A stretch of 64,000 nt of DNA from Ignavibacteria bacterium (GTDB lineage Bacteria; Bacteroidota; Ignavibacteria; Ignavibacteriales; SURF-24). The notes under the pieces are model-generated. The model did no database searches. It saw only the letters and a program-made list of their open reading frames with translations, and was not told the DNA's origin. The DNA lies in the NCBI GenBank assembly GCA_025612375.1, contig JAAXKN010000005.1, positions 1 through 64,000 of the forward strand. The letters are read 5' to 3'. This document shows positions 44,051 through 54,600 of the stretch, piece after piece (within the stretch, counting starts at the first letter, position 1; every line of letters starts with the position of its first letter). The translations under genes and the position numbers were made by a program.

Positions 44051-47000
44051 TTACGCTCTTCCGCCCGTTGGTGAAGGATCCACCTGTACCTTGCCCGTTC
44101 TTTTTAATATTCCCCAGCCGACGAGGGTACCTTTAATTGCGGCAACAAAGGATTTAATTAAGACCCAGTACATCAGCTGCCGGTATAAAAACCTCTGCGG
44201 GAAAATGAGCCAGAGGCGGTTCATCTTTTCTTTTTCAAACATAAAAGCCACCGCGGCCGAAACAAAATCCAGTATCAGGAACAATGCATAATATCCCAGT
44301 ATCTGCTGCCAGTAGCCGCCTATTATTCCAAGCACCATCATCAGTTCTGCCAGGGGAGAAAAAAGAGGCAGAAGGAAATGGAACAGAAGAATGTTAGGAA
44401 GGGCAACAAGCCCCAGGCTCTTATAATTATGGTTGAATATTGCATCCCTGTGCTTCCAGAGGCTCTGCATAATTCCAAACGACCAGCGGAAGCGCTGACG
44501 CAAAAACATCCTTATCGTCTCGGGAGCCTCAGTATAGGCCAGAGCGTGCTCATTGTAGCGCACAACGTGCCCCTGCCTTAAAAGCCTGATCGTAATATCG
44601 CAGTCCTCTGCCAGCGTGTCTGAAGTAAAGCCTTCAGCCTCAAGAATATACTTTTTTCTGAAAGCCCCTATTGCACCCGGCACGACGGTAATTGCATTAA
44701 GCAGATCAAAAGCCCTGCGGTCGAAGTTCTGGCTTGTAATATATTCAATCGACTGCCACTTAGTGATGAAGTTCCTCTCATTGCCAACCTTAACGTTGCC
44801 TGCAACGGCTGCAATGTTTTCATCTTCCAGGATAGTTTCAACGAGCCTTGAAACTGCATCGGGCAAAAGCTGCGTATCGGCATCTATGCATACCACAATT
44901 TCACCCCTGGCCTGAGCAATTCCGTAGTTTAGGGCCGTTGCCTTGCCGCCGTTTGGCTTTGTAAAAACCCTTACTTTGGGGTTATCCTTATAAGCCTCAC
45001 TTACCACATTATATGTCTCATCTTTCGAGCCGTCGTCTACAAAAACAATTTCGTAGCACGGATAGCTGCACCTTAATAGGTTCCTGACGTTTTTAACCGC
45101 ATGCACCGCCTCGTTAAATGCCGGCACAATAAGGCTCACCCCGGGCTGATTCTTTGCTGATGCCGTCTCTTCACTTTCTCTTTTCTTTTTCTGCATTGCG
45201 GCAAATATTCCAACCAGAATAAGCCTGCCTAATGCAAGAATGATCCCGAGGAAGAAAAGGGCAAATATGAAACGGTTCATCCAGTATATGACTTCTGCAA
45301 TGGACCAGTTAACCTTGGACAAGAATACGTCTTTTCTGTTCGTTAGAGGCGGCATCACGTCGTTGCGTGTTTTGCCGAGCAGGCTGGCAACTGAAGAAAA
45401 TGTGTATCCCCTGTCCTTAAAATATTTGATTATTGCGGGCAGCTCTTTTACGGTCTGCGAGCGGTCGCCCCCGGCGTCGTGCAGAAGCACAATGGAGCCG
45501 AAGGATTCCTCGCGTTTAATTCTTGCCATTATAGAATCTGCCCGAACGCCTTCCTGCCAGTCCAGGGGGTCAATAGAAGCCCCCACGGTATAATAGTTCT
45601 GGTTCCTGGCTTCAATAATAGGAAGTATTTCCTGTATGTGCTCGGGCTCCGTATCGGCGTCGTACGGGGGGCGGAAGAGTACAGTGGAGTGCCCCGTAAT
45701 GCTTTCAATCAGGCGCCTGGTGGAATTAAGCTCAAAGCGTGTTCTTTCAAGGCTTGTAATTGCAAGGTTCGGATGCATGAATGAGTGGTTGCCAATTTCA
45801 TGGCCCTCGTCGTACATCCTTTTAATAAGGCCCAGGTTGTTCTCGGCGTTAACGCCCAGGACAAAAAACGCAGCCGGGACGTGCTCGCGCTTTAAGATAT
45901 CCAGTATGGCCGGAGTGTAGCGCCTGTCGGGACCATCGTCAAAGGTAAGCACAATAACTTTCTTTGCGGCGTTGCCGAACTTACGGATCAGGTATGAAGA
46001 CGGCAGCTGTCTGTAGTTTTCCTCCGAGATCACCTGGTCGTTTTTGTCATATTCAATGTTTATTAAGCCCTTCTGCGGCGTTGAGACTATGTCCAGGATC
46101 TCCCCTTCTCCTTCAAAGTCCAGGCTAGTCGTATGGTCAATCGTCTCAAGCTTCGATAAGTCCAGGGGCCTGCGGCTTACTGAATCCAGGCTCAGGCTCT
46201 TGTTGTAGAACGTCCAGAGCCTCGGGTCCTCCCCGCCAAGGCGCCAGAGTGCAACGCCGGCGGTTCCGAAGTCCTCAGCCGTTCTGATGAGGTTATAGCA
46301 AGTTGCGGCGTCTGTAAACCAGACTGTATGGGGCTTATCGTTGTCGTCGTAATAAGTATAGTCGAGGTTATAATTATTGTTGTCAAAATCTATTTTTCCC
46401 TCCGACTCCTTGGCTCTTACGAGTGCTTCCTGGTATGTAATGTCCTCCCCCTCGTCATTCTGCGGCCAGTCGTAGCCGTAGGCAGGAATGCCGAGTATTA
46501 TTTTCCCGGGTGAGGTTTTCTTAATGATGTTTAAGAGGTTGTATTCAACCCATTTAATGTCTGCAACAGGGCCCGGATTGCTGGCGGCGTAATGCAGGTC
46601 GTATGCCATGGGAATGAGATAATTGTTATAGTTCTGGAGCTCGCCATAGTCATAGGCATTATCGCCAACGGGAACGTCCTGCGTTACAATGTAATTCTGC
46701 CGGCTGAGCTTTTCATAAAGCTCCTTCTGGAATTCCTGCATGTTGGATTTATCTTTCACATCCAGGCTTTCAAAATCTATATTCACCCCTGCAAACTTAT
46801 ACCTGCCCAGCATTCTAAGCAGGCTTTCAATAAACTTTGTGCGGCGTTCACGCGATGAAATAATCCGTTCCACGTTGCCCGGGTTCCATTTCTCATTAAA
46901 GTAGTTAGAGACCATGGGAAGGATTTTTATTTTATGGTTTTCCATGAGGGCAAGGGCGCGGAAGTCAATATCTGCGGCAACCGTATCGGCATAATCGGAA

Positions 47001-47425
47001 ACGAAGAGCCATTCGGGCATAACCATATTCATTTTATCTATATTGTCCCTCAGCGAGTAGAATGACTGCGCATCCCAGTTGACATAGAACCCGGCACGGA
47101 TCTGGTTAGTTTTCATCTGGCTCGGCTTATGGTTCAGCCTGTGGTTCTGTGAAACGAGCTTCATCAGCTCCCTGCGGCTCTTATGGTAGAGTTTATTTTC
47201 CTTTGTGGAGATCGTTGTAATATGCTCAGGGTTGAGCACTTTTCTGTAGAGCTCGTTCTGCTCGCGCAGCCTTGGAAGCGAGGTGCCGCTTTCGCTTATT
47301 ACATCTACAGCAAGCGCAAAGCCTGCAAGGAGAATTAAGACGAGGACAAAGCGTACTGTTCCCTTAAAAGCTCTCCATCTTTTATCGGATTCGCTTGAAA
47401 AAACGGGTTTATTCTGGTTGGTCAT
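44051..47425 (-). CDS. GH18-like / CE4 deacetylase / GT2 synthase fusion protein (exopolysaccharide)
   Basis: 1124 aa. After an N-terminal membrane anchor (about 24-42) comes a GH18-like hydrolase domain (about 105-410) with FAGVNIDFES (Glu219) and IPMAYD. A NodB/CE4 deacetylase domain (about 488-680) follows with TFDDGPD (Asp496, Asp497), GNHSFMHP (His547, His551), RPPYD and VLLHDAGGD. Then comes a membrane segment near 715-740, and a GT2 family synthase (about 760-1000) with IVPAFNE, DDGS, DAD at 848-850, TLAEDCD and QRFRW at 977-981, followed by several membrane segments. This resembles PgaB and PgaC roles joined in one chain. It probably makes, deacetylates and trims a beta-linked N-acetylhexosamine polymer. 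No other exopolysaccharide gene is adjacent. Confidence 0.88.
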   Translation of the reverse strand: MTNQNKPVFSSESDKRWRAFKGTVRFVLVLILLAGFALAVDVISESGTSLPRLREQNELYRKVLNPEHITTISTKENKLYHKSRRELMKLVSQNHRLNHKPSQMKTNQIRAGFYVNWDAQSFYSLRDNIDKMNMVMPEWLFVSDYADTVAADIDFRALALMENHKIKILPMVSNYFNEKWNPGNVERIISSRERRTKFIESLLRMLGRYKFAGVNIDFESLDVKDKSNMQEFQKELYEKLSRQNYIVTQDVPVGDNAYDYGELQNYNNYLIPMAYDLHYAASNPGPVADIKWVEYNLLNIIKKTSPGKIILGIPAYGYDWPQNDEGEDITYQEALVRAKESEGKIDFDNNNYNLDYTYYDDNDKPHTVWFTDAATCYNLIRTAEDFGTAGVALWRLGGEDPRLWTFYNKSLSLDSVSRRPLDLSKLETIDHTTSLDFEGEGEILDIVSTPQKGLINIEYDKNDQVISEENYRQLPSSYLIRKFGNAAKKVIVLTFDDGPDRRYTPAILDILKREHVPAAFFVLGVNAENNLGLIKRMYDEGHEIGNHSFMHPNLAITSLERTRFELNSTRRLIESITGHSTVLFRPPYDADTEPEHIQEILPIIEARNQNYYTVGASIDPLDWQEGVRADSIMARIKREESFGSIVLLHDAGGDRSQTVKELPAIIKYFKDRGYTFSSVASLLGKTRNDVMPPLTNRKDVFLSKVNWSIAEVIYWMNRFIFALFFLGIILALGRLILVGIFAAMQKKKRESEETASAKNQPGVSLIVPAFNEAVHAVKNVRNLLRCSYPCYEIVFVDDGSKDETYNVVSEAYKDNPKVRVFTKPNGGKATALNYGIAQARGEIVVCIDADTQLLPDAVSRLVETILEDENIAAVAGNVKVGNERNFITKWQSIEYITSQNFDRRAFDLLNAITVVPGAIGAFRKKYILEAEGFTSDTLAEDCDITIRLLRQGHVVRYNEHALAYTEAPETIRMFLRQRFRWSFGIMQSLWKHRDAIFNHNYKSLGLVALPNILLFHFLLPLFSPLAELMMVLGIIGGYWQQILGYYALFLILDFVSAAVAFMFEKEKMNRLWLIFPQRFLYRQLMYWVLIKSFVAAIKGTLVGWGILKRTGKVQVDPSPTGGRA

Positions 47426-47578
47426 ATCTTAAATTAAATAAATTGAAAGACAACATGCTATAAATTTGAACAATTCTACAAAGAAAAAGTTCAACTTACA
47501 AGCGGCAAAGAAACGGAAAAAATGGCTGGTAATCCATGGCAAAATACAGGGCTGATTTTTGGGTGAGATACCGGAGGA

Positions 47579-47650
47579 AAATCGGGGGCTGAAGCCCCGC
47601 TGGATAGGGGCATTTCCTAAACCCCGAGCTAAAAGCTCGGGGCTAGTCAT
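47579..47650. repeat. REP/BIME-like palindromic element before the GH13 gene end
   Basis: GGGGGCTGAAGCCCC is followed after about 25 bases by CCCCGAGCT-AAA-AGCTCGGGG (47622-47642) and the tail CTAGTCAT (47643-47650). It aligns with the pair of hairpins at 29073-29136. It lies 14 bases from the stop codon of the minus-strand GH13 gene, so it may double as its terminator. The rest of the 47426-47663 gap has no gene. Confidence 0.7.
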
Positions 47651-47663
47651 AGGAAGAACAATT

Positions 47664-49502
47664 TTATTTTACCTCGAATATGTCCCCGGTAAGGGCTTGC
47701 ATTTCGAGCTTGAGATCGGGAGTAAATTTAATCTCTTTTCCAGTCATAAGGCTTTTTAAGACTTTTGCATTCTTAAAATGATCCCCGAGGGATGCTATGC
47801 TGAGTTTCTGAGGCTCCTTATTGCCGTTTAAGACAACGAGCACGGTCTCATTATCCGAAACCCTGAGGTAAGGGTAGACTTCATCAAAGGGCGGGAAATG
47901 AATGAGCTTTCCCGTTTGAATGGCTTCGCTGTTTTTTCTAATCTCAAGGAGCTTATGCACAAAGTCGTACGTTTCATTTTCTTTTTCTGTACGCCCCTGT
48001 TTTGTAAAAGCGTCGTGGCTGCTGTTAGGGAATCCACCCGGGAAATCGGCACGCTTTCGCCCGTCATCGGGTCCGCCTACAATACCTATCTCTGTTCCGT
48101 AGTAGATCTGCGGAATTCCGCGCGTTGTAAGTAAAAGCTCCATGGCCAGTTTGAACTGGTTCATGTCGCTATGCAGAAGGTACATTATTCTTTCCACGTC
48201 GTGGTTATCCAGGAAAGTAACCAGGTTCGACGGGTTCGGGAAAAGGTAGTCCTTGGCAATGTCGTCATACATTCTTCTTAGACCCCGTCCGTTTGCAAAA
48301 GCGTCAGCCGCGGCATCGCGGAAAGAAAAGTCGGTAAGGCTGGGCAGGTTAGTATTAAACTTCTGAGGGATAAAGCTTCCTGCCTGGAAGGGTGCCAGGA
48401 ACGCAGGATCTCCCATCCAGACCTCGCCCACTATATTAAAATTGGGATATTCGGTAAGGATGGTCTTATTCCACCCGGACAGAAACTCCTGATCGGGATA
48501 AGGATACGTGTCTTCCCTTATTCCATCCAGCCCTGCAAACTCAACCCACCACAGTGTATTTTCTGTCAGGTACTTTGCAAGATACGGGTTTTTCTGGTTT
48601 AAGTCGGGCATTTCATTGACGAACCAGCCGTGGTTGTTAAAATCCCTTACGGCAGGATCGCTATGGACGTCGTAGACCGAGGAGTTGATGTGGCGCGTAA
48701 TATTGTGACTTTCTTTAGAGCCGTTAAGCCAGTCTTTGGCCGGCAGGTTCTTCATCCACGGGTGATAACTGCTGATATGGTTGTTCACGTGGTCTAAAAT
48801 AACCTTAAGGCCGCGCTTGTGGGCTTCTTCAACAAACGTTTTATACAACTCATTTGTACCGAAGCGTGCGTCAATTTTATAATGGTCCGTTACAGCGTAG
48901 CCGTGATAGCTTAGGCGCGTGTTGTTTTCAACAAGAGGGTTAACCCAGACAGCTGTTACACCAAGGTCCTTAATATAATCAAGGTGGTCAATTATCCCCT
49001 GAATGTCGCCCCCGTGGCGCCCGTAGGCAGAGTCGGGCAGGTAGTGGTCATTCATTCCGGAGACTTCATCGTTCGTCCTGTCGCCGTTAGCAAAGCGGTC
49101 GGGTGTAATCATATAAATTACGTCCTTAGGGCTGAAACCCTGGCAGCGCCCGGAAGGGTTTTCTCTTTTGAGGACCGGGAAATCAACTGAAGCTTTCTCA
49201 TTTCCTTTTCTTAGCGTAAGAGTGTAAGTGCCGGGAGTTGTATTATCCGGAATAACAATATCTATAAAAGCATATGACGGGTTATCCGTATTATTAACCT
49301 TTACCACTTTGAGCTTTGGAGAGTTGAAGCTTGCCTTAACGCCTTTAAGACCTTCCCCATAAACCATAAGCTGCACATGGTTATATTTCATGCCGCTCCA
49401 CCAGTTAGGGGGTTCCACCTTTGAGATCTTAACTGTCTGTGCAAAAGTTGCCTGGAGCGAAAAGACAATCAGAAATATTACACTTTTAAGTTTAAGAGAC
49501 AT
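47664..49502 (-). CDS. Secreted GH13 enzyme, neopullulanase/cyclomaltodextrinase-like
   Basis: 612 aa. A signal peptide ends at ATFAQ. A beta-sandwich N-terminal domain (about 22-125) precedes the GH13 barrel: region I ILDHVNNH, the nucleophile Asp in GIREDTYPYPD, the acid/base Glu in IVGEVWMGDP, and the third Asp in FLDNHDVER. I chose ATG 49502 (AGAGGA upstream, signal peptide start) over 49547. Related SusA-type periplasmic enzymes cut maltodextrins and pullulan. It complements the debranching-type GH13 gene at 4357 but is far from it, and no susC/susD pair is in the window. Confidence 0.88.
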   Translation of the reverse strand: MSLKLKSVIFLIVFSLQATFAQTVKISKVEPPNWWSGMKYNHVQLMVYGEGLKGVKASFNSPKLKVVKVNNTDNPSYAFIDIVIPDNTTPGTYTLTLRKGNEKASVDFPVLKRENPSGRCQGFSPKDVIYMITPDRFANGDRTNDEVSGMNDHYLPDSAYGRHGGDIQGIIDHLDYIKDLGVTAVWVNPLVENNTRLSYHGYAVTDHYKIDARFGTNELYKTFVEEAHKRGLKVILDHVNNHISSYHPWMKNLPAKDWLNGSKESHNITRHINSSVYDVHSDPAVRDFNNHGWFVNEMPDLNQKNPYLAKYLTENTLWWVEFAGLDGIREDTYPYPDQEFLSGWNKTILTEYPNFNIVGEVWMGDPAFLAPFQAGSFIPQKFNTNLPSLTDFSFRDAAADAFANGRGLRRMYDDIAKDYLFPNPSNLVTFLDNHDVERIMYLLHSDMNQFKLAMELLLTTRGIPQIYYGTEIGIVGGPDDGRKRADFPGGFPNSSHDAFTKQGRTEKENETYDFVHKLLEIRKNSEAIQTGKLIHFPPFDEVYPYLRVSDNETVLVVLNGNKEPQKLSIASLGDHFKNAKVLKSLMTGKEIKFTPDLKLEMQALTGDIFEVK

Positions 49503-49584
49503 TTTAATATTCCTCTGCAATGGATAATTATAAGTTTCAGTTTTCAAATATAGGATTATTTCCTTTAATTTATGCGGCAGGGAT

Positions 49585-51426
49585 TTATTTCAAGAACAGC
49601 ATCTTTTTAGACAGCGACATGCTGCCGGCATTAAGTTGATAAATATAAATGCCGCTTGAAAGGTCCCCGGCGCTGAAATGAACTTCATGCATGCCTTTTG
49701 ACCTGTAGCCCTCTTCAACTATTTTAACTTCCTTTCCCAGAATGTCATAAACCGTAAGTCTGACATTTGCGCCCTGGGTGAGGTTATATCTGATAGTAGT
49801 AGAAGGGTTAAAGGGATTGGGATAATTCTGGTAAAGGGCAAAATCCGTTGGTATCAGCTTTTCCTCAACGCGGCTCAACTGCCCTTTATAGATTACCCTG
49901 AATGCGTCTGAAGCCACGGCAGCAGTTTCATTATTTTCCACCCTGATTGTAATTGAGGCAGGAGTAGAAAGCGTAAGGCTGTCGGTCAGAAGGTTCCACT
50001 GCCCGCCGTCTTTCTGCTGGCTTCTGTAGGCAGTTACACTATTGCCGTTTGCTTCCATTACAATTTTTGTATTTGTGGATACTCCTGCAGTTGAAGGCCA
50101 CCATCCGGAGATGCTGTAAATTCCGGCAGGAAGGCTCTCCGTATGATAAGATACTGAAGCCTTTGTGGTACTCTTATTCATAAAAAGATAATTATTACCA
50201 AAGAATAAAAGTCCCGATGAATCAGCCTTTGCCGCGCCTTCAACTACGGCCTGCGAGTTATCCAACTGCAGGTGTTTTGGATGTGAGAGCCCCAGGTATT
50301 CCGCAGCCGCATAAAGCGTGCGCTGCCCTATCTGGAAAAGGCTTTCGTTAGTAACCCAGAAGCCCGTTGAATACTGGTCATAAGGGGTTTCATAAGTAAG
50401 CGCCATAACGGACTGCCCGTAATTCTGGTACAGCCATCCTTCGGGGAAGTAATATCCGATATTCGAATAGCTGTAGTCCGTCTTTGTAAAGTACGGATTG
50501 TCTGAAGTATTAAGGTTTGCAAACTGGTTCTGCTTTAAGTAAAAGTTTTGCGTTGTCGAGGCGGCAGTATGGATCCAGAAAGTTGCAAACTTTGAGGCCT
50601 GGGAATGAATATTAAGAAAAACCGCCAGCTGTCCCTTAGAGTTAATTTCTTTCATCTTATTTCTTAAAGCCACGACTTCAAGTGTAGTCCCGTCGTCAGG
50701 AAGCCCCCAGTTGGATTCAACATCGACGCCGTCAGGGTTAGTCCTTGACTTGCCGTAGAAAACGCCGTCGGGATTTGTAAAAGGCACAATGTAGAATATC
50801 AGTTTCTTTTTGTAATAGTTCACCACGTCATTATTGCTTAAGAGTTCCTGCACAATTCCGTCGAGGTGCCAGGAGCCCGGGGTCTCGCTCGGGTGTGTGC
50901 GGGCGTGTATCCAGACTGCGCGTTTTTCGCTCAGTGGGACCGAGTTATCTGTTATGGTGAGCATCTGGAGCGGCAGATTGTGCTTTGTAAAACCTATTGT
51001 ATCCACCTTTACGTCGCTATGTTTTTCCCACTCCTTAATTCTCTGCTGGAGGTAGCTGTAGTTATAAGGTATGTAATAGGAGACATAGACCGTATCCTGC
51101 TCGAATGTTTTTTCGAAGTAGTTCTGCCTTGGGCTTTCGAACATTGTAAAGCGGTAGAACTCCTTGTTGTCGTAAGAATAGAATGGTCTGTTCACGTCAG
51201 TTGTCGGGATATAAACAGAAATATGCCTGTTTTTCACCCCGGAAATGCGGAAGTAAAACCATCTGCCGCCGATATCATCAGTACTGTTTGTTGTAACGGT
51301 ATAGTTTACAGAGTCCATAGTTGCCACAGAATTTATATTTCCGCTTTCGAAATTTGCGTCGAACTTAATCTGTGCCGAAATAGCTGCCTGAAGAGCCAGG
51401 AGTAAGATAAAAGTAAAAATTTTCAT
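49585..51426 (-). CDS. T9SS-exported M14 family zinc carboxypeptidase
   Basis: 613 aa. A signal peptide (ALQAAISAQ) is followed by an N-terminal beta domain, then an M14 domain with the zinc ligands in HARTHPSETPGSWH (HxxE), the third ligand His in LNIHSQ and the catalytic Glu in ALTYETPY. NPDGVDVESNWGLPDDG resembles the substrate loop of the cytosolic-carboxypeptidase-like (M14B/AGBL) branch. Asn/Ser-rich sheets lead to a T9SS tail with LYQNYPNPFNPSTTIRYNL. It removes C-terminal residues from peptides at the cell surface. Confidence 0.9.
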   Translation of the reverse strand: MKIFTFILLLALQAAISAQIKFDANFESGNINSVATMDSVNYTVTTNSTDDIGGRWFYFRISGVKNRHISVYIPTTDVNRPFYSYDNKEFYRFTMFESPRQNYFEKTFEQDTVYVSYYIPYNYSYLQQRIKEWEKHSDVKVDTIGFTKHNLPLQMLTITDNSVPLSEKRAVWIHARTHPSETPGSWHLDGIVQELLSNNDVVNYYKKKLIFYIVPFTNPDGVFYGKSRTNPDGVDVESNWGLPDDGTTLEVVALRNKMKEINSKGQLAVFLNIHSQASKFATFWIHTAASTTQNFYLKQNQFANLNTSDNPYFTKTDYSYSNIGYYFPEGWLYQNYGQSVMALTYETPYDQYSTGFWVTNESLFQIGQRTLYAAAEYLGLSHPKHLQLDNSQAVVEGAAKADSSGLLFFGNNYLFMNKSTTKASVSYHTESLPAGIYSISGWWPSTAGVSTNTKIVMEANGNSVTAYRSQQKDGGQWNLLTDSLTLSTPASITIRVENNETAAVASDAFRVIYKGQLSRVEEKLIPTDFALYQNYPNPFNPSTTIRYNLTQGANVRLTVYDILGKEVKIVEEGYRSKGMHEVHFSAGDLSSGIYIYQLNAGSMSLSKKMLFLK

Positions 51427-51576
51427 TCCCGGGTGCCTTTAGATAATTGAATAAAGATATTTCCTGCCAAAACTAAGCTTTAGGCGGTGGAAATTCAACA
51501 TTTCCCCTAAGGGATAGAAAAGAATTATTCACATTAAATAGTAATTTAACTATTTTGCACCTGTAGAATCTTTGAA

Positions 51577-51593
51577 AAGGATTAGTAATCCTT
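51577..51593 (+). promoter_or_regulatory. Hairpin in the leader of the S8 protease gene
   Basis: AAGGATT-AGT-AATCCTT is a perfect 7-bp hairpin 52 bases before the ATG at 51645, which has AAGGAG upstream. The 51427-51644 gap holds the divergent promoters and no gene. Confidence 0.35.
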
Positions 51594-51644
51594 GAAAACA
51601 GAACTTACCCCGGGCTTTAATCTTATTTTAATAAGGAGCTAATA

Positions 51645-54600
51645 ATGCGTTTTGTTTTCCTTCTTTTTATCACCAGCGTTTTATTTATTACCGGAATTTC
51701 ACAGGCACAGGAGGCAATTCCTTATTCCGGAAATTCCGCGTCTCAGAGCTTTATACAGGAAAAACCAGGCCATATCACAGGCGCTCTTATTATCAATGAC
51801 AGCGTTAAGGTAATTGATACCGATATGACCGAAATGGTTAATATAATTGTTGAGTACAAGGATACCCCATTGTTCATGCTGCAGATAGACAGCAAAATCA
51901 AAAAGCCTGTAACTGCTTCATACATGTCGAGGCAGACGCAGTTTTCTTCAGACCTCCCGGGGCTTTATGAAAAAGCAAACAAAGCCTATAACGTGCAGCT
52001 CGGGCTTCCGCAGAAGAAAAGAGAATATTTCAAGCTCTTCAGCGGCGCAAGCCTCAGTGTTCCAAGGGCAATGATCTCAATGATCTCTTCGCTCCCCTAT
52101 GTCAGAAAAGTATACATGGATAAAATTCTCAAAGTTAATCTCCGTGAAAGCGTAAGGCTTATAGGCGCAGATTCTGTCTGGAGTAAATTTAACGATGAGG
52201 GCGACAGCATAGTTATTGGTATAATTGATACGGGGGTCGACTATCTGCACCCGGCACTGGGAGGCGGATTTGGAAAGGGCTTTAAGGTTATGGGAGGATA
52301 TGATTTTGTAAACAGGGATAATAACCCTATGGATGACCACGGGCACGGGACACATGTTGCAGGCATCGCCGCCGCTGATGGCACAGAAATTAAGGGCGTT
52401 GCTCCAAAGGCTCTTCTTATGGCTTATAAGGTCTTAAACAAAGATGGCGAAGGCTTTGAATCTGACTGCATTGCAGCCGTGGAAAGAACCGTTGACCCGA
52501 ATGAGGACAATAACACTGAGGACATGCTGGACGTTGTGAATATGAGTCTGGGGGCTGAAGAGGGCAACCCTTTTGACCCCATGAGCCAGGCTGTAAATAA
52601 CGCCGTAAGGCTCGGTGTTACATTCTGCATCTCAGCCGGCAACAGCGGCCGGGATTACCGCATCTCAAGCCCCGGATCCTCTGAGCTCGCAATTACCGTT
52701 GGAGCAACCGACAAATCGACCAGGCTGGCCTACTTCAGCTCAAAAGGGCCTTCAAAAAGACTTTTTGCCATTAAGCCCGAAATCCTTGCCCCTGGAGTAG
52801 GCATCCGCTCCTGCTTTCTTAACGGGGACTATAAGACCTTAGATGGCACTTCCATGGCAAGCCCCATGGTAGCAGGCGTCTGCGCCCTTCTTAAACACAT
52901 GCACAGGAACTGGACCCCAAAAATGATAAAGTCGGCCATAATGGCTACGGCCAAGGACTATAACCTGTGCCCCATGAGCTACGGGGCGGGATTCTTAAAT
53001 GCACCTAAGGCAATGGATGTGAAGTCATTTGCATTTCCTTCAGGATTAAGCTTCGGCATAGACAGCATGAACAGCAGAGCGTGGATAAGAAAAGATACCA
53101 TTTCAATACTCAATGAGTCCACTTCAACACAGAGCTACAATATCACCGTAGATGGACTTGCTTCAGGTATCACGCTCGACGTGGACCGTAACGTGCTCCT
53201 GCTTCAGCCCGGGGAATCTGGCAAAGTAGTCTTTACACTCAGTGTGGACAACAAGACTATTGAACATATGTACATGGAGTCTTACTCATACGGCGGGAAA
53301 GTTAACATCCGGGGTAGTGCAGACACACTTGCCATACCCTGGGCGTTTGTAAGGGGTCCTTTCGTTCAGGTGAATTTTGCAAAACCTCCCGTTTTCTCAT
53401 TCATCTATGGAACCCACGACTGGCGTACACTTGAAAATGAGTGGACGTCAAATGATCTCAACCAGGCTGAAATTCTTCTTTCTAAAGGAAGCTATTCACT
53501 GATCTCTATATTTTCAGACACTGAGAACGGAATACCCGCGTTGTACTTTGTTGACAAGCCCTTCAGCTTAGGGGGATTCAGTAGCATTTATGCGGGGCCA
53601 TCTGATGCCGGCAATTCCATAAGAGTCAACGGGGTGGATGAATCGGGCAGAAAATTCAGCAGCCTTCCCAACTCGCGGAATAACTTCTTTTTTTCGTTTC
53701 CAAATTACGGAGTTTTCTCAAACGCAAGGCAGGGGCTCTATTATTCATTTTCTTCCGATTATATACTGAAAGTTTCCAATACAACTATTTTTACCGCAAT
53801 TAATGCGGGGCAGTTTCAGTTCGACCCGGCAATGGATAACGCCGTAAGAATTCTTCGTTTCCCGCTCATGTCCAACGTGACTGACAGCGTTAACCTTACG
53901 AACTCCCCTTCCGGTTTTCTGAAGCGAACTATTACAATTAACCAGCCGGAAGGATCGGAAGCCTCAATCAGCAACTGCTTCAACGCCCCCTTGAATAAAA
54001 TTATTATTGATGATCCATCAAGCAGAATTAAAAGCCCTAAATGGAAAGGGGTTCTGTATATGACTCCTGAAACGGATAACAGTTTTGCACACTCGGCAAT
54101 TATTCAGTCCTTAAAAGAAAACGGAGTCCCTAACTGGACGAGCGGGAGCCTCCTGGCCCGGTACGGTGCCGTGGGGGTTACGCCAATGGGCTACTACACG
54201 CCAGCTCCATTCATAACCGATCCTGATGAGGCAATCAGTTTCGGTGAAGGCCCGGTTTATGCCGATCTTTACTATGGAATGGCGCTCATGGGATCCAGCA
54301 TCCAATTATGCCCCCATGTTTCCATTTACGGCAGGATGAATGAGCTCAGGACAGGTGACGAAAGTTATACAACTTATACATCTTACGACGAAAACGGGAA
54401 TATAATTTCATATGGACCTCTATCGGCAATGGAATTTCCGCAAGGCAGGTTCAAGCTGGAATTCACAACAAGTAATTTTATGGTTGCAGGAGTAAAAGGG
54501 AAAGGCCGCTACTATACCGAAATGAGTTCCGCAGAGAATAAGGCTGAACTGCCCCATATTGTATCACTGCAGATTCTGAACTCTAATGGCACACCCTCCG

